Counted from the stretch's first letter, positions 35,621-45,460 are shown. The stretch is DNA of 58,515 bases from Verrucomicrobiia bacterium (GCA_035765895.1 DASTWL010000092.1:1-58515); one strand, 5' to 3'. Notes: a model not told the origin generated them from the letters alone. A program made the numbers and translations.

Positions 35621-36030
35621 ACAATCCTTCGCCCCATCGCGTGCTGGTGGTTGAGGACAACGTGCTCAACCTGGAACTGGTGACCGACCTGCTGGAGGCC
35701 GCCGGCTATGTCGTCTGGCCCGCCCGCACGGCCGAGGAGGGCTTGCACCGCGCCCAGCATCTGCCGGATTTGATTCTTATGGATCTCAGCCTGCCCGGCA
35801 TGGATGGTCTCGCCGCCATCCGGGCGTTGCGCACCGGACCGTTGACGACTGATCTGCCCATCATCGTCCTGACCGCACATGCAATGAAGGGCGACGAGGA
35901 AATCGCCCGGGCTGCCGGTTGCGACGGCTACCTCACCAAACCCATCGACACCCGCACCTTTGTCGAGAAGGTGGCCGGGTTCATCGCGTTTGCCCATTTG
36001 CGCCGGACCATCGATACCCCCACGAATTAA
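35617..36030 (+). CDS. Single-domain response regulator
   Basis: 137-residue receiver with no output domain: acidic pocket VLVVEDN, phospho-Asp 56 (LILMDLSLPGMDG), switch Thr in VLTAHAM and conserved Lys in YLTKPID. It starts within the stop of the hybrid kinase (ATGA overlap), so it is probably a phosphorelay partner passing phosphate on, possibly to the cyclase receiver downstream. It resembles the DivK/CheY-type receivers often found next to hybrid kinases. All residues needed for phosphorylation are present. Confidence 0.92.
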   Translation: MNNPSPHRVLVVEDNVLNLELVTDLLEAAGYVVWPARTAEEGLHRAQHLPDLILMDLSLPGMDGLAAIRALRTGPLTTDLPIIVLTAHAMKGDEEIARAAGCDGYLTKPIDTRTFVEKVAGFIAFAHLRRTIDTPTN

Positions 36031-36036
36031 GGACAC

Positions 36037-37113
36037 ATGAACACAACGACACTCGAAGCCAAACCGGTCCACCCCGCCACACCGCCCCCCCGGGGACATG
36101 TGCTGGTGGTGGACGACGAAGAACAAAACCGCATGCTGCTGCGCGATTCCCTCGAGGCGCACGGCTACGAAATCGCCGAAGCCGCAGATGGCGAGCAGGC
36201 GCTGCAACAGATCGCCGAACGGCCACCCGATGTCGTGCTGCTCGATGTAATGATGCCGCGCATGGACGGTTTCGAGGTGTGCCGCCGTTTGAAAAACAAC
36301 CCCGCGACCGCGGGCATTCCGGTGCTGATGGTGACGGCGCTTTCCGAACGCAAGGAGCGCATGATGGGCGTGGCCGCCGGGGCCAACGACTTTCTGAACA
36401 AGCCGGTGGACATTCAGGATTTGACCCTGCGCGTGCGCAATGCCGCTCAGCTGCGCCGCCTCTTTGCGCAATTGCAGCAGGAGCAGGAAAAATCGGAACG
36501 CCTGCTGCGGAACATCCTGCCGCCCGCCATCGCCGAGCGCATGAAGCGGGGGGAGACGCACTTTGCCGAGCATCATCCGGAGGTCACCGTGCTGGTGGCG
36601 GACCTCGTTGGTTTCACCGAATTGTCCGCGCACATCAGCCCGGATCAGGTGGTCAGTCTGCTGAACGAAATCTTTTGCGCCTTCGACGAGGTGGTGGCGC
36701 GGCAGGGGCTCGAAAAAATCAAAACCATCGGCGACGCCTACATGGTGGCGGGAGGCCTGACGCAGCCGCGCGCGGATCACGCGGAGGCCGTGGCCGGGCT
36801 GGCGCTGGCCCTGCGCGCCGAAGTGGAGCGCATCAATCGCGAATACAGCACCTCCATCCGCGTTCGGATGGGCATCAGCACCGGGCCCGTCGTGGCGGGC
36901 GTGATTGGCCGGAAGAAAATCAGCTACGACCTGTGGGGCGATTCGGTCAACCTGGCCTTCGGGCTGGAAGCCGCCGGCGAGCCCGGCACCATCACGGTTT
37001 CGGGCGCCACCTTCGAACGCGTTAAACACAGCCATCGCTTCCAACGTCGCGAGGGCGTGCCGGTCAAGGGCCACGGGGCGGTGACGGTTTATCAGTTGTT
37101 GGGCCGCATTTGA
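36037..37113 (+). CDS. Receiver plus class III nucleotide cyclase domain, catalytic Arg missing
   Basis: 358 residues. Receiver (about 21-135): D26/D27, phospho-D70 (VVLLDVMMP), Lys in FLNKPVD. A linker (140-175) carries the usual helix before the cyclase, LRNILPPAIAERMKRGE. Cyclase domain (about 180-358): metal Asp 189 (VLVADLVGFT) and Asp 233, adenine-selective Lys 229 (KIKTIGDAYM) and Asp 298 (YDLWGD), so ATP is the expected substrate. The canonical VNxAxR motif reads VNLAFGL: Asn 305 is kept but Arg is Gly 309. That Arg stabilises the transition state, so activity may be low or lost. It starts 6 nt after the receiver gene, in the same operon. Confidence 0.88.
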   Translation: MNTTTLEAKPVHPATPPPRGHVLVVDDEEQNRMLLRDSLEAHGYEIAEAADGEQALQQIAERPPDVVLLDVMMPRMDGFEVCRRLKNNPATAGIPVLMVTALSERKERMMGVAAGANDFLNKPVDIQDLTLRVRNAAQLRRLFAQLQQEQEKSERLLRNILPPAIAERMKRGETHFAEHHPEVTVLVADLVGFTELSAHISPDQVVSLLNEIFCAFDEVVARQGLEKIKTIGDAYMVAGGLTQPRADHAEAVAGLALALRAEVERINREYSTSIRVRMGISTGPVVAGVIGRKKISYDLWGDSVNLAFGLEAAGEPGTITVSGATFERVKHSHRFQRREGVPVKGHGAVTVYQLLGRI

Positions 37114-37213
37114 GCCGCTTCGGCGGCACCGGCCGGCGGGCCGCGCGGCCGGGCATGACCGGGGTTTGGGCGGGAGCAAATCGCTTGTTCCGTCCGTCTG
37201 ACCCTTTAAAGTC

Positions 37214-40200
37214 ATGCCACTCATGCGAGGCCTGTTAACAATTGCGGCCGTGGGGCTGGGGCTGCTCGGCGCCGCGGCGCAAAACAGCCCGCCGCCGGAC
37301 GCGGCGCTGACCAACGCAATCCGCTCGGCGCGTCTTCAGCTTCAGGGCCGCCAGCCGTCGTTGACGCCGGCCGAAATCACCCGGCAGGCCGAAACGCTGG
37401 GCCGCTCCAACTGGCTCGCCTCCGCCATCGTCAAAGCGATTGAGACGCGCGACTTCACCAATGCCGCGGCGTGGTTGAAGGAGTTTCCCGGTCGCGTCGA
37501 CGACCTGCAACAATACGGGCAACCATTGTTGTATCGCGCCGTGTCGCAGAACCAGCCCGAGCTGCTGGCCTTCCTGCTTCAGCAAAAGGCGAATCCCGAT
37601 GTGGCCGGGCCGTTCAACGATTCACCGCTCGTGCAGGCGCTCCAGTCCCGCCGGTGGAACATGGCCTGCCAGTTGATCGAGGCGGGCGCTTCGGTGATGG
37701 GCACGAATCGTTTCGGGCGCAGCGCCGCGGGCGTCTTCTTCGAGAGTTGGTATCCGGGCAACCCTGGCGAGCCGGGCATCACGAATCTGGTGCCGCTGAT
37801 GTTGCAACACGGGCTCGATCCGTTCGCGCCTGTGCGTGCGGGCAGCCCGGTTTCGCTGGTGGAAGAATGCCTGAGCCGCGAGAGCAACTATCGTTCGTTT
37901 GGCTTCGGCCCGCGCCTTTGGTCGGGGCCCAGTTCGTCGCCACCACAGGCGTTGTTCGGCGATTTGTTGCTGACGAACCAGCCCGGTCCAGCGCGGCTCA
38001 CCCCGCTCGGTGACACGGCCCTGCATCTGGCGGTGTGCTGGCAGCGCACCAATCTCGTCGCATTCCTCCTTCACGCCGGATTCACCATCGATCAGACCAA
38101 CGCCGCAGGGCTGACGCCGTTGCAGGAACTGGTCGGTCGCGGACTGTCGTTCCAGTCGGTCAGTCCCGGATTCACTTGGATCGGGTCCGGTATTGGACCA
38201 GCGTCACCCACGTCGAACACCAATGCGTTGCCCGCCAGCATCCCGGACTTCCTGCTCGCGCAGGGCGCGCGGCTGGATGTGTTTTCCGCGGCGGGACTGG
38301 GCCGCACCAACGAACTCGCGGCCTTGTTGCGCGAAAATCCGCATCTGGCCGGCGCTCGCGACGGTTACGGCCGCACGCCGCTGCACTACGCGGCGTTGAA
38401 TGCGCCTTGGGGTGGCATGGTTGCATTCGGCCCGATGGCGGTGCGCCAGCAGATGGTGATGCCGGGGCGTTCGGGTTTGGCGCGGCCGGGGGCGCCGGAT
38501 GAACCGATTGTTCGGGTGGTTCAACGGTTGTTGCAGGCGGGCGCTGATCCTTCCGTTGCGACCACGCGGAAAGTGCGGTTCGCGCGCAACCTCGGCGACA
38601 TCCCGGCCGGGACGACGCCCTTGCATCTCGCCGCCAAGGCTGGCAACGCCACCTTGCTGCACGCGTTGCTGACGGCCAAGGCGGACGTGCAGCGCGCCGA
38701 CGAGACGGGCGACACGCCCTTGCACCTGGCCGCACGCACGTGGCAGACCAACGCGCTGGCGCTGCTGCTGCGGGCGCACGCGCCGTTGGAGGTGACGAAT
38801 CACGCCGGCCAGACGCCGTTGCGCGCGGCCGTGGAAGCCGGCATGAGCCCCGAAGTCGCCGCGCTGCTCGACGCCGGGGCCAGTCCCACCAACGGCCTCG
38901 GCGGCAGCACGTTGGTGCACCTGGCGGCGGTGCGGGGCGACGTGGCCACCTTGCGGGTGCTGTCCGCGCACCGGCTCGCGCTCGATACGCCGGATGGTTC
39001 GGGCCGCACACCATTCGAACTGGCGGCCACGGCCAGGCGGTGGGACGCCATAACGTTTCTGCGCGAAGCGGGCGCCAACCTCAATGCCGCCGATCACGAC
39101 GGCAACACGGCGTTGCACCTGCTCGCGGCCGAGCAGGATGACATGGTCAATCACGAGGCCGCCCAGTCATGGTGGGAGCGGTGGGAGCGCAATCGCCTGG
39201 CCCAGCCGGGCCTCGTGGGTGGCGCCTTGCGCTGGCTGATGACCAAGAAAGTCCTCACCCCGCCGGCCGGACCGGTGTGGACGAACACCAGTCTCAGCGC
39301 GTGGTTGCTCGACAACGGCGCGCGTGTGAATGCCACCAATCACGCTGGACAGACGCCGTTGCACGTCCTGTGCGGCGCCAACTGGTTGAACTGGTATGAC
39401 CTGAACCAAACCTCGAACCGCCTGGCCGTTTTGCTGAACGCGGGGGCGCGGCTCGATTTGACCGACACGAACGGCCTCACGCCGCTGCATCTCGCAGTCA
39501 CAAACGCTTCACCTGCGCAGCTGGCCTTTCTGCTCAAGCAAGCCGGGCGCGGCGTGGACATGCGGGATGCGCGGGGGCGGACGTTGTTGCACGTCGCCGT
39601 GCTGGGCGCGCGCGACAATCTCGATCGTGTGTCGGCCTTGTTGTCCGCTGGCGCGGACCCGAATGTGCGCGACCGGCAAGGGCAGACCCCGTTGCTCCTC
39701 GCGTTGTCGTTCCGTAACGATGGCTACGACTGGCAGCGGTCGCGGCTCGTGCAGATGTTGTTGACGAATCGCGCCGACCCGAATCTGGCGGACGCGCGCG
39801 GCGACACGCCGCTGCATTGGGTCATGCGAAACTACGCTTCGAACTGGGACTATCCGGCGCGCGACTTTGTTCCGCTGCTGCTCACGAACGGCGCGCAGCC
39901 CAATGCCCGCGACCGGGCCGGGCTGACGCCGCTGCATTGGCTGGCGTCTTCCAGCAACGGCTTTGTGCATCCCTTCGGCCAGATCGGCCCCATCCTGTTT
40001 GATGCGCGCTGGGATTACGCCGCGCGGGATCCGGTGGGCGACGCGCCCGTTCACCTTTGGATTCCGCACCTGCAAAATTACTGGGACGACATGGAGGGCT
40101 TCAAACGCGTATTGACCAACCAGCATCTGGTGAACTTCACCAACAGCGCGGGGGACACGCCGTTGCACCTGGCGTTGAAGGCGGACAAGGATTTTCTGGC

Positions 40201-41425
40201 GCGCGCGTTGATGCAAATCGGCGCCGATCCCACGCTGAAGAATGCCGCGGGCGAAACCGCCCTGCGCCTGGCCGTCGAGCGGTCGCCGGGCTTTTTCGAT
40301 CAGGAGGTGCGTCCACCGGGGGCGCAACATCGGTTCTTCGACGCCATTCGCCTGCGGGATCGGGCGGATTTGAACGGCTGGCTCACGGCGGATCCGAGTC
40401 TGGCCACGGTGACCAATCGCGACGGGGCGACGGCGTTAATGGCGGCCACGGATGCAGGCGATCCCACAAACATCAACCGCCTGCTGGAACTGGGCGCGCC
40501 GCTGGATGCGCTTTCGGCGTTGCGTCTGGGGCGGATGACTGAATTTCAAAAACTGCTGGAAGCTGCGCCTCGTCCGGTGCCTGACGCGTGGCTGTTTGAA
40601 GCCGTGCGGTTCGGCCGGCTGGATGGCTTGCAGGCGTTGCTGGCGGCGGGCGCCTCCGTGGAGGCCGCCGATGGCGACGGACACTCGTTGCTGTTTCGTG
40701 CCACCGCCGCGAAACGCGCGGACCTGGCGGAATGGCTGCGAATTCAGGGCTGCCGTCCGACGTTCTTCGACGCGATCGAGGAGGGCGACATCGCTGCGTT
40801 GGACGCCTTCGCGACGGCCGATCCCGCTTGCGTCAGCCTGACCAATCGCAACGGCGCGACGCCGCTGTATGATGCGGCGACGGCCGGCCGGACGGAAGTT
40901 GCGAAATGGCTGTTGCAGCACGGCGCGCCGGTGAACGCGCCCATTCCCGGCGGCTGGACCGCGCTGCACGCCGCCGCGATGAACGATGCCGTCGAACTGG
41001 GGCGCGTGCTGCTGGACGCGGGTGCCTCACCCAACATTCTGGGACCGGGCGGCATGGGGCCGTTGCATCTGGCGGCGGCGCTGGGAAACACCAACTTCGC
41101 CGGCTTGTTGTTGGCGCGCGGCGCGGACGTGAATTTGATTTCGCCGGTGCAGGGCGGTTATTTCGGCAACTCGCCGCTGCATTGGGCCGCGCACTTGGGG
41201 AAGGTGGACATGTTCAAGTTGTTGCTGGCGCACGGCGCGGACTTGAAGGCGCTGAACCGCCAGAAGGAAACGCCGCTGGAACTTGCCCGGGCCAATACGC
41301 GCGGCCGACACCTTGGATTTCCCTGGCCGCCGGGGACCTCCTACCGTTACGACCCGGCCATGCAGCGGTCGCCACAGCGCGAGGTCCGGTTGCGGGAGCT
41401 GGAAGCGGCGGCGGCCCAACATTGA
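37214..41425 (+). CDS. Exported giant ankyrin-repeat protein
   Basis: 1403 residues: signal peptide (LLTIAAVGLGLLGAAAQ) followed almost entirely by ankyrin repeats; I count about 26 TPLH-like motifs (for example TTPLHLAAKAGN, DTPLHLAAR, LTPLHLAVTNAS, NSPLHWAAHLGK). Some repeats are separated by longer inserts (near 200-330 and 790-830). No enzyme domain was recognised, so protein binding is the likely role. Start 37214 is used; an ATG 9 nt later (MRGLL) would begin the same signal peptide. It lies 100 nt after the cyclase gene but is not clearly in that operon. Confidence 0.88.
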   Translation: MPLMRGLLTIAAVGLGLLGAAAQNSPPPDAALTNAIRSARLQLQGRQPSLTPAEITRQAETLGRSNWLASAIVKAIETRDFTNAAAWLKEFPGRVDDLQQYGQPLLYRAVSQNQPELLAFLLQQKANPDVAGPFNDSPLVQALQSRRWNMACQLIEAGASVMGTNRFGRSAAGVFFESWYPGNPGEPGITNLVPLMLQHGLDPFAPVRAGSPVSLVEECLSRESNYRSFGFGPRLWSGPSSSPPQALFGDLLLTNQPGPARLTPLGDTALHLAVCWQRTNLVAFLLHAGFTIDQTNAAGLTPLQELVGRGLSFQSVSPGFTWIGSGIGPASPTSNTNALPASIPDFLLAQGARLDVFSAAGLGRTNELAALLRENPHLAGARDGYGRTPLHYAALNAPWGGMVAFGPMAVRQQMVMPGRSGLARPGAPDEPIVRVVQRLLQAGADPSVATTRKVRFARNLGDIPAGTTPLHLAAKAGNATLLHALLTAKADVQRADETGDTPLHLAARTWQTNALALLLRAHAPLEVTNHAGQTPLRAAVEAGMSPEVAALLDAGASPTNGLGGSTLVHLAAVRGDVATLRVLSAHRLALDTPDGSGRTPFELAATARRWDAITFLREAGANLNAADHDGNTALHLLAAEQDDMVNHEAAQSWWERWERNRLAQPGLVGGALRWLMTKKVLTPPAGPVWTNTSLSAWLLDNGARVNATNHAGQTPLHVLCGANWLNWYDLNQTSNRLAVLLNAGARLDLTDTNGLTPLHLAVTNASPAQLAFLLKQAGRGVDMRDARGRTLLHVAVLGARDNLDRVSALLSAGADPNVRDRQGQTPLLLALSFRNDGYDWQRSRLVQMLLTNRADPNLADARGDTPLHWVMRNYASNWDYPARDFVPLLLTNGAQPNARDRAGLTPLHWLASSSNGFVHPFGQIGPILFDARWDYAARDPVGDAPVHLWIPHLQNYWDDMEGFKRVLTNQHLVNFTNSAGDTPLHLALKADKDFLARALMQIGADPTLKNAAGETALRLAVERSPGFFDQEVRPPGAQHRFFDAIRLRDRADLNGWLTADPSLATVTNRDGATALMAATDAGDPTNINRLLELGAPLDALSALRLGRMTEFQKLLEAAPRPVPDAWLFEAVRFGRLDGLQALLAAGASVEAADGDGHSLLFRATAAKRADLAEWLRIQGCRPTFFDAIEEGDIAALDAFATADPACVSLTNRNGATPLYDAATAGRTEVAKWLLQHGAPVNAPIPGGWTALHAAAMNDAVELGRVLLDAGASPNILGPGGMGPLHLAAALGNTNFAGLLLARGADVNLISPVQGGYFGNSPLHWAAHLGKVDMFKLLLAHGADLKALNRQKETPLELARANTRGRHLGFPWPPGTSYRYDPAMQRSPQREVRLRELEAAAAQH

Positions 41426-41530
41426 TGGAACTTTCGGTCCTTCACATAAATCAATTTTCACTTGGCAGCCGCTTCCTGCTAAAACACCTTCCAACTTCCC
41501 CGGCGTTCGCCGTGGGTGGTTTCCCGGAAC

Positions 41531-42463
41531 ATGAAACGGCTGCAACTCATTTTCGCGATCCTGGTGCTCGCTTCGCTGGGCACGGGCTGTTCGTTTCGGC
41601 GGCTTGCCGTGAACCAGCTGGGCGATGCGCTGGCGTCCGGCGGCAGCACGTTCGCCAGCGATGATGATCCGGACCTGGTCAAGGCCGCCGTGCCGTTCAG
41701 CCTGAAGTTGATGGAATCCCTGCTGGCGGAAAGCCCGCGGCATCGCGGTTTGTTGCTCGCCTCCTCCAGCGGGTTCACGCAATACGGCTACGCGTTCGTG
41801 CAGGAGGACGCCGACGAGCTCGAAGACACGGACTTCGCGCGGGCCGAGGCGCTGCGCACGCGGGCGAAGCGGCTTTACCTGCGGGCGCGCGGCTACGGCC
41901 TGCGCGGTCTCGAAGCGGCGCACCCGGGCTTCACCAACGCGCTCGTGGCTCATCCGCGTCAGGCGGTGGCGCAGCTCAAAAAGGCCGATGTGCCGCAGGT
42001 GTATTGGACGGCGGCCGCGTGGGGCGCGGCCATTTCGCTGGGCAAGGATGATCCGGCGCTGCTGGCCGAGATTCCGCAGATGGAGGCGTTGATTGACCGG
42101 GCGCTGGTGCTGGACGAAAGCTGGGACGAGGGCGCCATTCACGGGTTCCTCATCAGTTACGAAATGAGCCGGCAGGGCGTGCCGGGCGATCCGGTGGCGC
42201 GCGCGCGACAGCATTTTGAGCGGGCCATGGAATTGACGGGCGGTCACGAGGCCGGTCCGTTGGTGGCGTATGCCGAGTCCGTGTGCGTGGCCCAGCAGGA
42301 CCTGCCGCAATTCGAGGCGTTGCTGCACCGCGCCCTTGCCATCAATCCGGACGAGCATCCGCAAACGCGCCTCGTGAACCTTATCATGCAGCGGCGTGCA
42401 CGGTGGTTGTTGACGAAAAAGGAAGATTTATTTCTGAACGTGCCGCCGCCGGCGTCGCACTAA
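41531..42463 (+). CDS. TatT-type lipoprotein of a TRAP transporter
   Basis: 310-residue lipoprotein (lipobox LGTGC at residues 16-20) made of helical TPR-like repeats. TatT proteins (TPR partner of TRAP transporters, characterised as Tp0956 in Treponema pallidum) have this size and helix content, and their gene precedes a DctP-type binding protein as here. Recognised from ALRTRAKRLYLRARGYGLRG, QVYWTAAAWGAAIS and ALILDESWDEGAIH-like segments together with context. Start ATG 41531 was chosen because the lipoprotein signal begins there, with the next gene 8 nt after its stop. Confidence 0.8.
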   Translation: MKRLQLIFAILVLASLGTGCSFRRLAVNQLGDALASGGSTFASDDDPDLVKAAVPFSLKLMESLLAESPRHRGLLLASSSGFTQYGYAFVQEDADELEDTDFARAEALRTRAKRLYLRARGYGLRGLEAAHPGFTNALVAHPRQAVAQLKKADVPQVYWTAAAWGAAISLGKDDPALLAEIPQMEALIDRALVLDESWDEGAIHGFLISYEMSRQGVPGDPVARARQHFERAMELTGGHEAGPLVAYAESVCVAQQDLPQFEALLHRALAINPDEHPQTRLVNLIMQRRARWLLTKKEDLFLNVPPPASH

Positions 42464-42471
42464 GTTTTGAC

Positions 42472-43476
42472 ATGAAACGCATCCCCATTCTGATGGCCGC
42501 CATTGTTGCGGCGCTCGCCCTGACCACCGCCCAGGCCGCGCCGCGGCTCAAGCTGGGCACGCTGGTGCCGGTGGGCACGTCGTATCACAAATCCCTCATG
42601 ACCATGGCCGAGGCCTGGCGCAAGGATTCCGGCGGCACCGTGCAGTTGAACGTGTATGCCGGCGGCAAACTCGGCGGCGAAGCCGAAATGGTCGGCCTGA
42701 TGAAGCTCGATTCGCTTCAGGCGGCGTTGCTGACCGCCGTCGGGCTGTCCGAAATCGAGCCGGGCGTTTCGGGGCTCCAGAACATTCCGATGGGTTTCAA
42801 CAGCCTCGACGAGGTGGATTATGTTGGCGAAAAATTGCGGCCCCTGCTGGAGGAGCGCATGGCGAGGAAGGGCTTCGTGGTGCTGTTCTGGACCGATGCG
42901 GGCTGGGTGCGCTTCTTCTCCAACAAACCAGTGACGCATCCCGCCGACCTCAAGAAGTTGAAGCTGTTCACCTGGTCGGGCACGCCGGCGTCGGTGGAGA
43001 TTTACAAGGCCGCGGGCTTTGATGCTGTGCCGCTGGAGACGGCCGACATCGTGCCGAGTTTGCAGACCGGGCTTATCGATGCCGTGCCCGTGCCGCCGTT
43101 TTTTGCGATGGCCAGCCAGATCGACGAACGGGCGCCTTACATGGCCGAGGTGAACTGGGCTCCGATTGTCGGCGCGCTCGTCGTGCGCAAGGAGACCTGG
43201 GAGAAAATCCCGGCGGCAGTCCGTGCCAAGCTGCAGGCGGACGCCACCACGGCCGGCCAGGAAATCAAAGCCGCCGGCCGCCGGGAAATGGATGAATCCG
43301 TCGCGGCGATGGAGAAGCGCGGCTTGAAAGTGACGAAGATTCCGCCCGCCGTCGAAGCCGAATGGCGGCAGGCGGCCGAAGCGGTGTATCCGAAAATTCG
43401 CGGTTCAATCGTGCCCGAGGACATCTTTGACCAGGCGATGAAGTTCATCGCCGAATACCGGGCGCAGAAGAAGTGA
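42472..43476 (+). CDS. TRAP transporter solute-binding protein (DctP family)
   Basis: 334-residue periplasmic binding protein. Signal peptide residues 1-22, then the DctP fold with LKLGTLVPVGTSYHKSLMTMAEAW, VYAGGKLGGEAEMVGLMKLD, FWTDAGWVRFFSNKPV, ADLKKLKLFTWSG and the Arg/Asn-type ligand region LQTGLIDAVPVPPFFAMA. It delivers an organic-anion substrate to the membrane subunit. Substrate is not predictable by eye. Translationally close to both neighbours (8 and 10 nt gaps), so the three are one operon. Confidence 0.92.
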   Translation: MKRIPILMAAIVAALALTTAQAAPRLKLGTLVPVGTSYHKSLMTMAEAWRKDSGGTVQLNVYAGGKLGGEAEMVGLMKLDSLQAALLTAVGLSEIEPGVSGLQNIPMGFNSLDEVDYVGEKLRPLLEERMARKGFVVLFWTDAGWVRFFSNKPVTHPADLKKLKLFTWSGTPASVEIYKAAGFDAVPLETADIVPSLQTGLIDAVPVPPFFAMASQIDERAPYMAEVNWAPIVGALVVRKETWEKIPAAVRAKLQADATTAGQEIKAAGRREMDESVAAMEKRGLKVTKIPPAVEAEWRQAAEAVYPKIRGSIVPEDIFDQAMKFIAEYRAQKK

Positions 43477-43486
43477 TTTCCCTCGC

Positions 43487-45367
43487 GTGAGCCATTCCTC
43501 CGCACCGAGCCCGGAAGTTCCCGCCCCGGAACCGGCCAATCTGCCGGCGGGCTGGAAGGTCGTGCGTCAGGGTGAAAACCTGATTGTCGTGGCGGCGCTT
43601 GCGGCCATGACGCTGCTGCCCGTGGTGGAGGTGGCGTTGCGGCAATTCTTCAAGACCGGCGTCCCGGCCTCGGCCACGATGGTGCAGCATCTCGTGCTCG
43701 CCGTCGGGATGCTCGGCGGCGCGCTGGCGGCGCGGGAAAACCGGCTGCTCTCCCTTTCCGTTGCGACGCACTGGCTCAAGGACGGCTGGCTGACGGCGGC
43801 GCGGGTGTTCAGCAATGGCTTTGCGGCCGCCATCAGCGCCCTGCTGACGGCGGCCAGCTGGCAGTTTGTCATGTCGCAGCGCTCGCTCGGGCAGGAGTTT
43901 GCCTTTGGCATTCCGCGCTGGGTGGTGCAGTCGCTCATTGTTGTCGGCTTCGCGCTGGTGACCGTGCGGCTGGTGTGGCACGCCGCCGATCGCTGGCGCT
44001 GGCGCGCGGTCACGCTGGTTCTCGCGGCGGGCTTCATTGCGGTGGCCCTGGACGCGGGCATTCCGCCGGAAAATCTCCGCTGGCCGGCCATGATTGTGCT
44101 GCTGCTGGCGGTGATTTTTGGCGCACCCATTTTTACGGCGCTTGGCGGCATTGCGCTCATCATGCTGTGGTCCGGCGGCGAGCCGGTGGGGCCGATTCCG
44201 CTGAAACATTACCAGCTCACGGTCAACGCCACCCTGCCAAGCCTGCCGCTGTTCACGTTGGCGGGTTACTTCCTTGCGGAAGGCGGCGCGGCGAAACGGC
44301 TGGTGCGCTTGTTCCAGGCGTGGTTTGGCAGCCTGCGCGGCGGGCCGGCGATTGTGACGACGCTGGTGTGCGCGTTTTTCACTTCGTTCACCGGCGCCTC
44401 GGGAGCCACCATTCTGGCGCTGGGCGGCGTGTTGATGCCGGTGCTGGTTTCCGCGCGTTACGCGGAACGTTCTTCGCTTGGCTTGCTGACCGGTGCGGGC
44501 TCGCTTGGCATGCTGTTTCCCCCGTGCCTGCCGCCGATTCTCTACGCCATCATCGCCAGCAGCGGCGGCGAGGTGAGCATTGGCATCAAGGAAATCTTTC
44601 TCGGCGGCTTCCTGCCCGGGCTGCTGCTCGTGGGGTTGACGGTTCTGTGGGGGCTGCGCATCGGCAAGCGGGCGGGCGATTCCGCGCGCACGCCGTTCGT
44701 GGCGCGCGAAGCGTGGGCGGCCACCTGGGCGGCGAAGTGGGAGCTGCTCGTGCCCGTTGTCGCCCTGACGTCGCTGTTCAGCGGTTTTGCGACGCCGGTG
44801 GAGGCCGCGGCGCTGACGGCGTTTTACACGTTCGTGGTGAGCGTCGTGATTCAACGCGACCTGCACCTGTTCCGCGACGTGCCGCGTGTGATGACGGAGT
44901 GCGGTCTGCTCATTGGCGGCGTGTTGCTGATTCTCGGCGTGGCGCTGGGTTTCACCCATTACCTGATTGACGCGCAAATTCCCGACCAGGCGGTCGCGTG
45001 GGCGACGACGACGATTCATTCCAAATGGATTTTCCTGCTGGTGTTGAACGTGGTGCTGCTCGTCATCGGGGGACTGGTGGAGATTTACGCGGCGATCGTC
45101 GTGGTGGTGCCGCTGCTGGTGCCCATTGGCGCGGCGTTCGGCATCGACCCGGTGCATCTGGGCATCATTTTTCTCGCCAACATGGAACTCGGCTTCCTGG
45201 CGCCGCCGGTGGGGATCAATTTGCTGCTCGCCTCGTATCGCTTCAACAAACCGATGAGCGAGGTGACGCGCGCATCCCTGCCCATGCTGGCCGTGATGGT
45301 GATCGGAGTGTTGCTGATCACCTACGTGCCGTGGCTGACGACGTGGCTGCCCGGACTGTTCAAATGA
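43487..45367 (+). CDS. TRAP transporter fused small and large membrane subunit (DctQM)
   Basis: 626 residues. Residues 1-190 are the DctQ-like part with four helices; residues about 195-626 are the DctM large subunit (FGAPIFTALGGIALIMLWSG, FTLAGYFLAEGGAAKRLVRL, SFTGASGATILALGGVLMP, LTGAGSLGMLFPPCLPPILY, ELGFLAPPVGINLLLA). It imports the solute bound by DctP, using an ion gradient. Start is a GTG at 43487, 10 nt after dctP. The natural fusion of Q and M occurs in some TRAP systems; its combination with TatT is less common. A hairpin at 45380-45396 follows. Confidence 0.92.
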   Translation: MSHSSAPSPEVPAPEPANLPAGWKVVRQGENLIVVAALAAMTLLPVVEVALRQFFKTGVPASATMVQHLVLAVGMLGGALAARENRLLSLSVATHWLKDGWLTAARVFSNGFAAAISALLTAASWQFVMSQRSLGQEFAFGIPRWVVQSLIVVGFALVTVRLVWHAADRWRWRAVTLVLAAGFIAVALDAGIPPENLRWPAMIVLLLAVIFGAPIFTALGGIALIMLWSGGEPVGPIPLKHYQLTVNATLPSLPLFTLAGYFLAEGGAAKRLVRLFQAWFGSLRGGPAIVTTLVCAFFTSFTGASGATILALGGVLMPVLVSARYAERSSLGLLTGAGSLGMLFPPCLPPILYAIIASSGGEVSIGIKEIFLGGFLPGLLLVGLTVLWGLRIGKRAGDSARTPFVAREAWAATWAAKWELLVPVVALTSLFSGFATPVEAAALTAFYTFVVSVVIQRDLHLFRDVPRVMTECGLLIGGVLLILGVALGFTHYLIDAQIPDQAVAWATTTIHSKWIFLLVLNVVLLVIGGLVEIYAAIVVVVPLLVPIGAAFGIDPVHLGIIFLANMELGFLAPPVGINLLLASYRFNKPMSEVTRASLPMLAVMVIGVLLITYVPWLTTWLPGLFK

Positions 45368-45460
45368 CATCCAACTCGGGCGGACCGTATGTCCGCAATT
45401 CGGGTCCGCACCGCTGAAGGGAATTTTCCCGGTCGGTGGCGGACTGACCTTTGAAACTTT

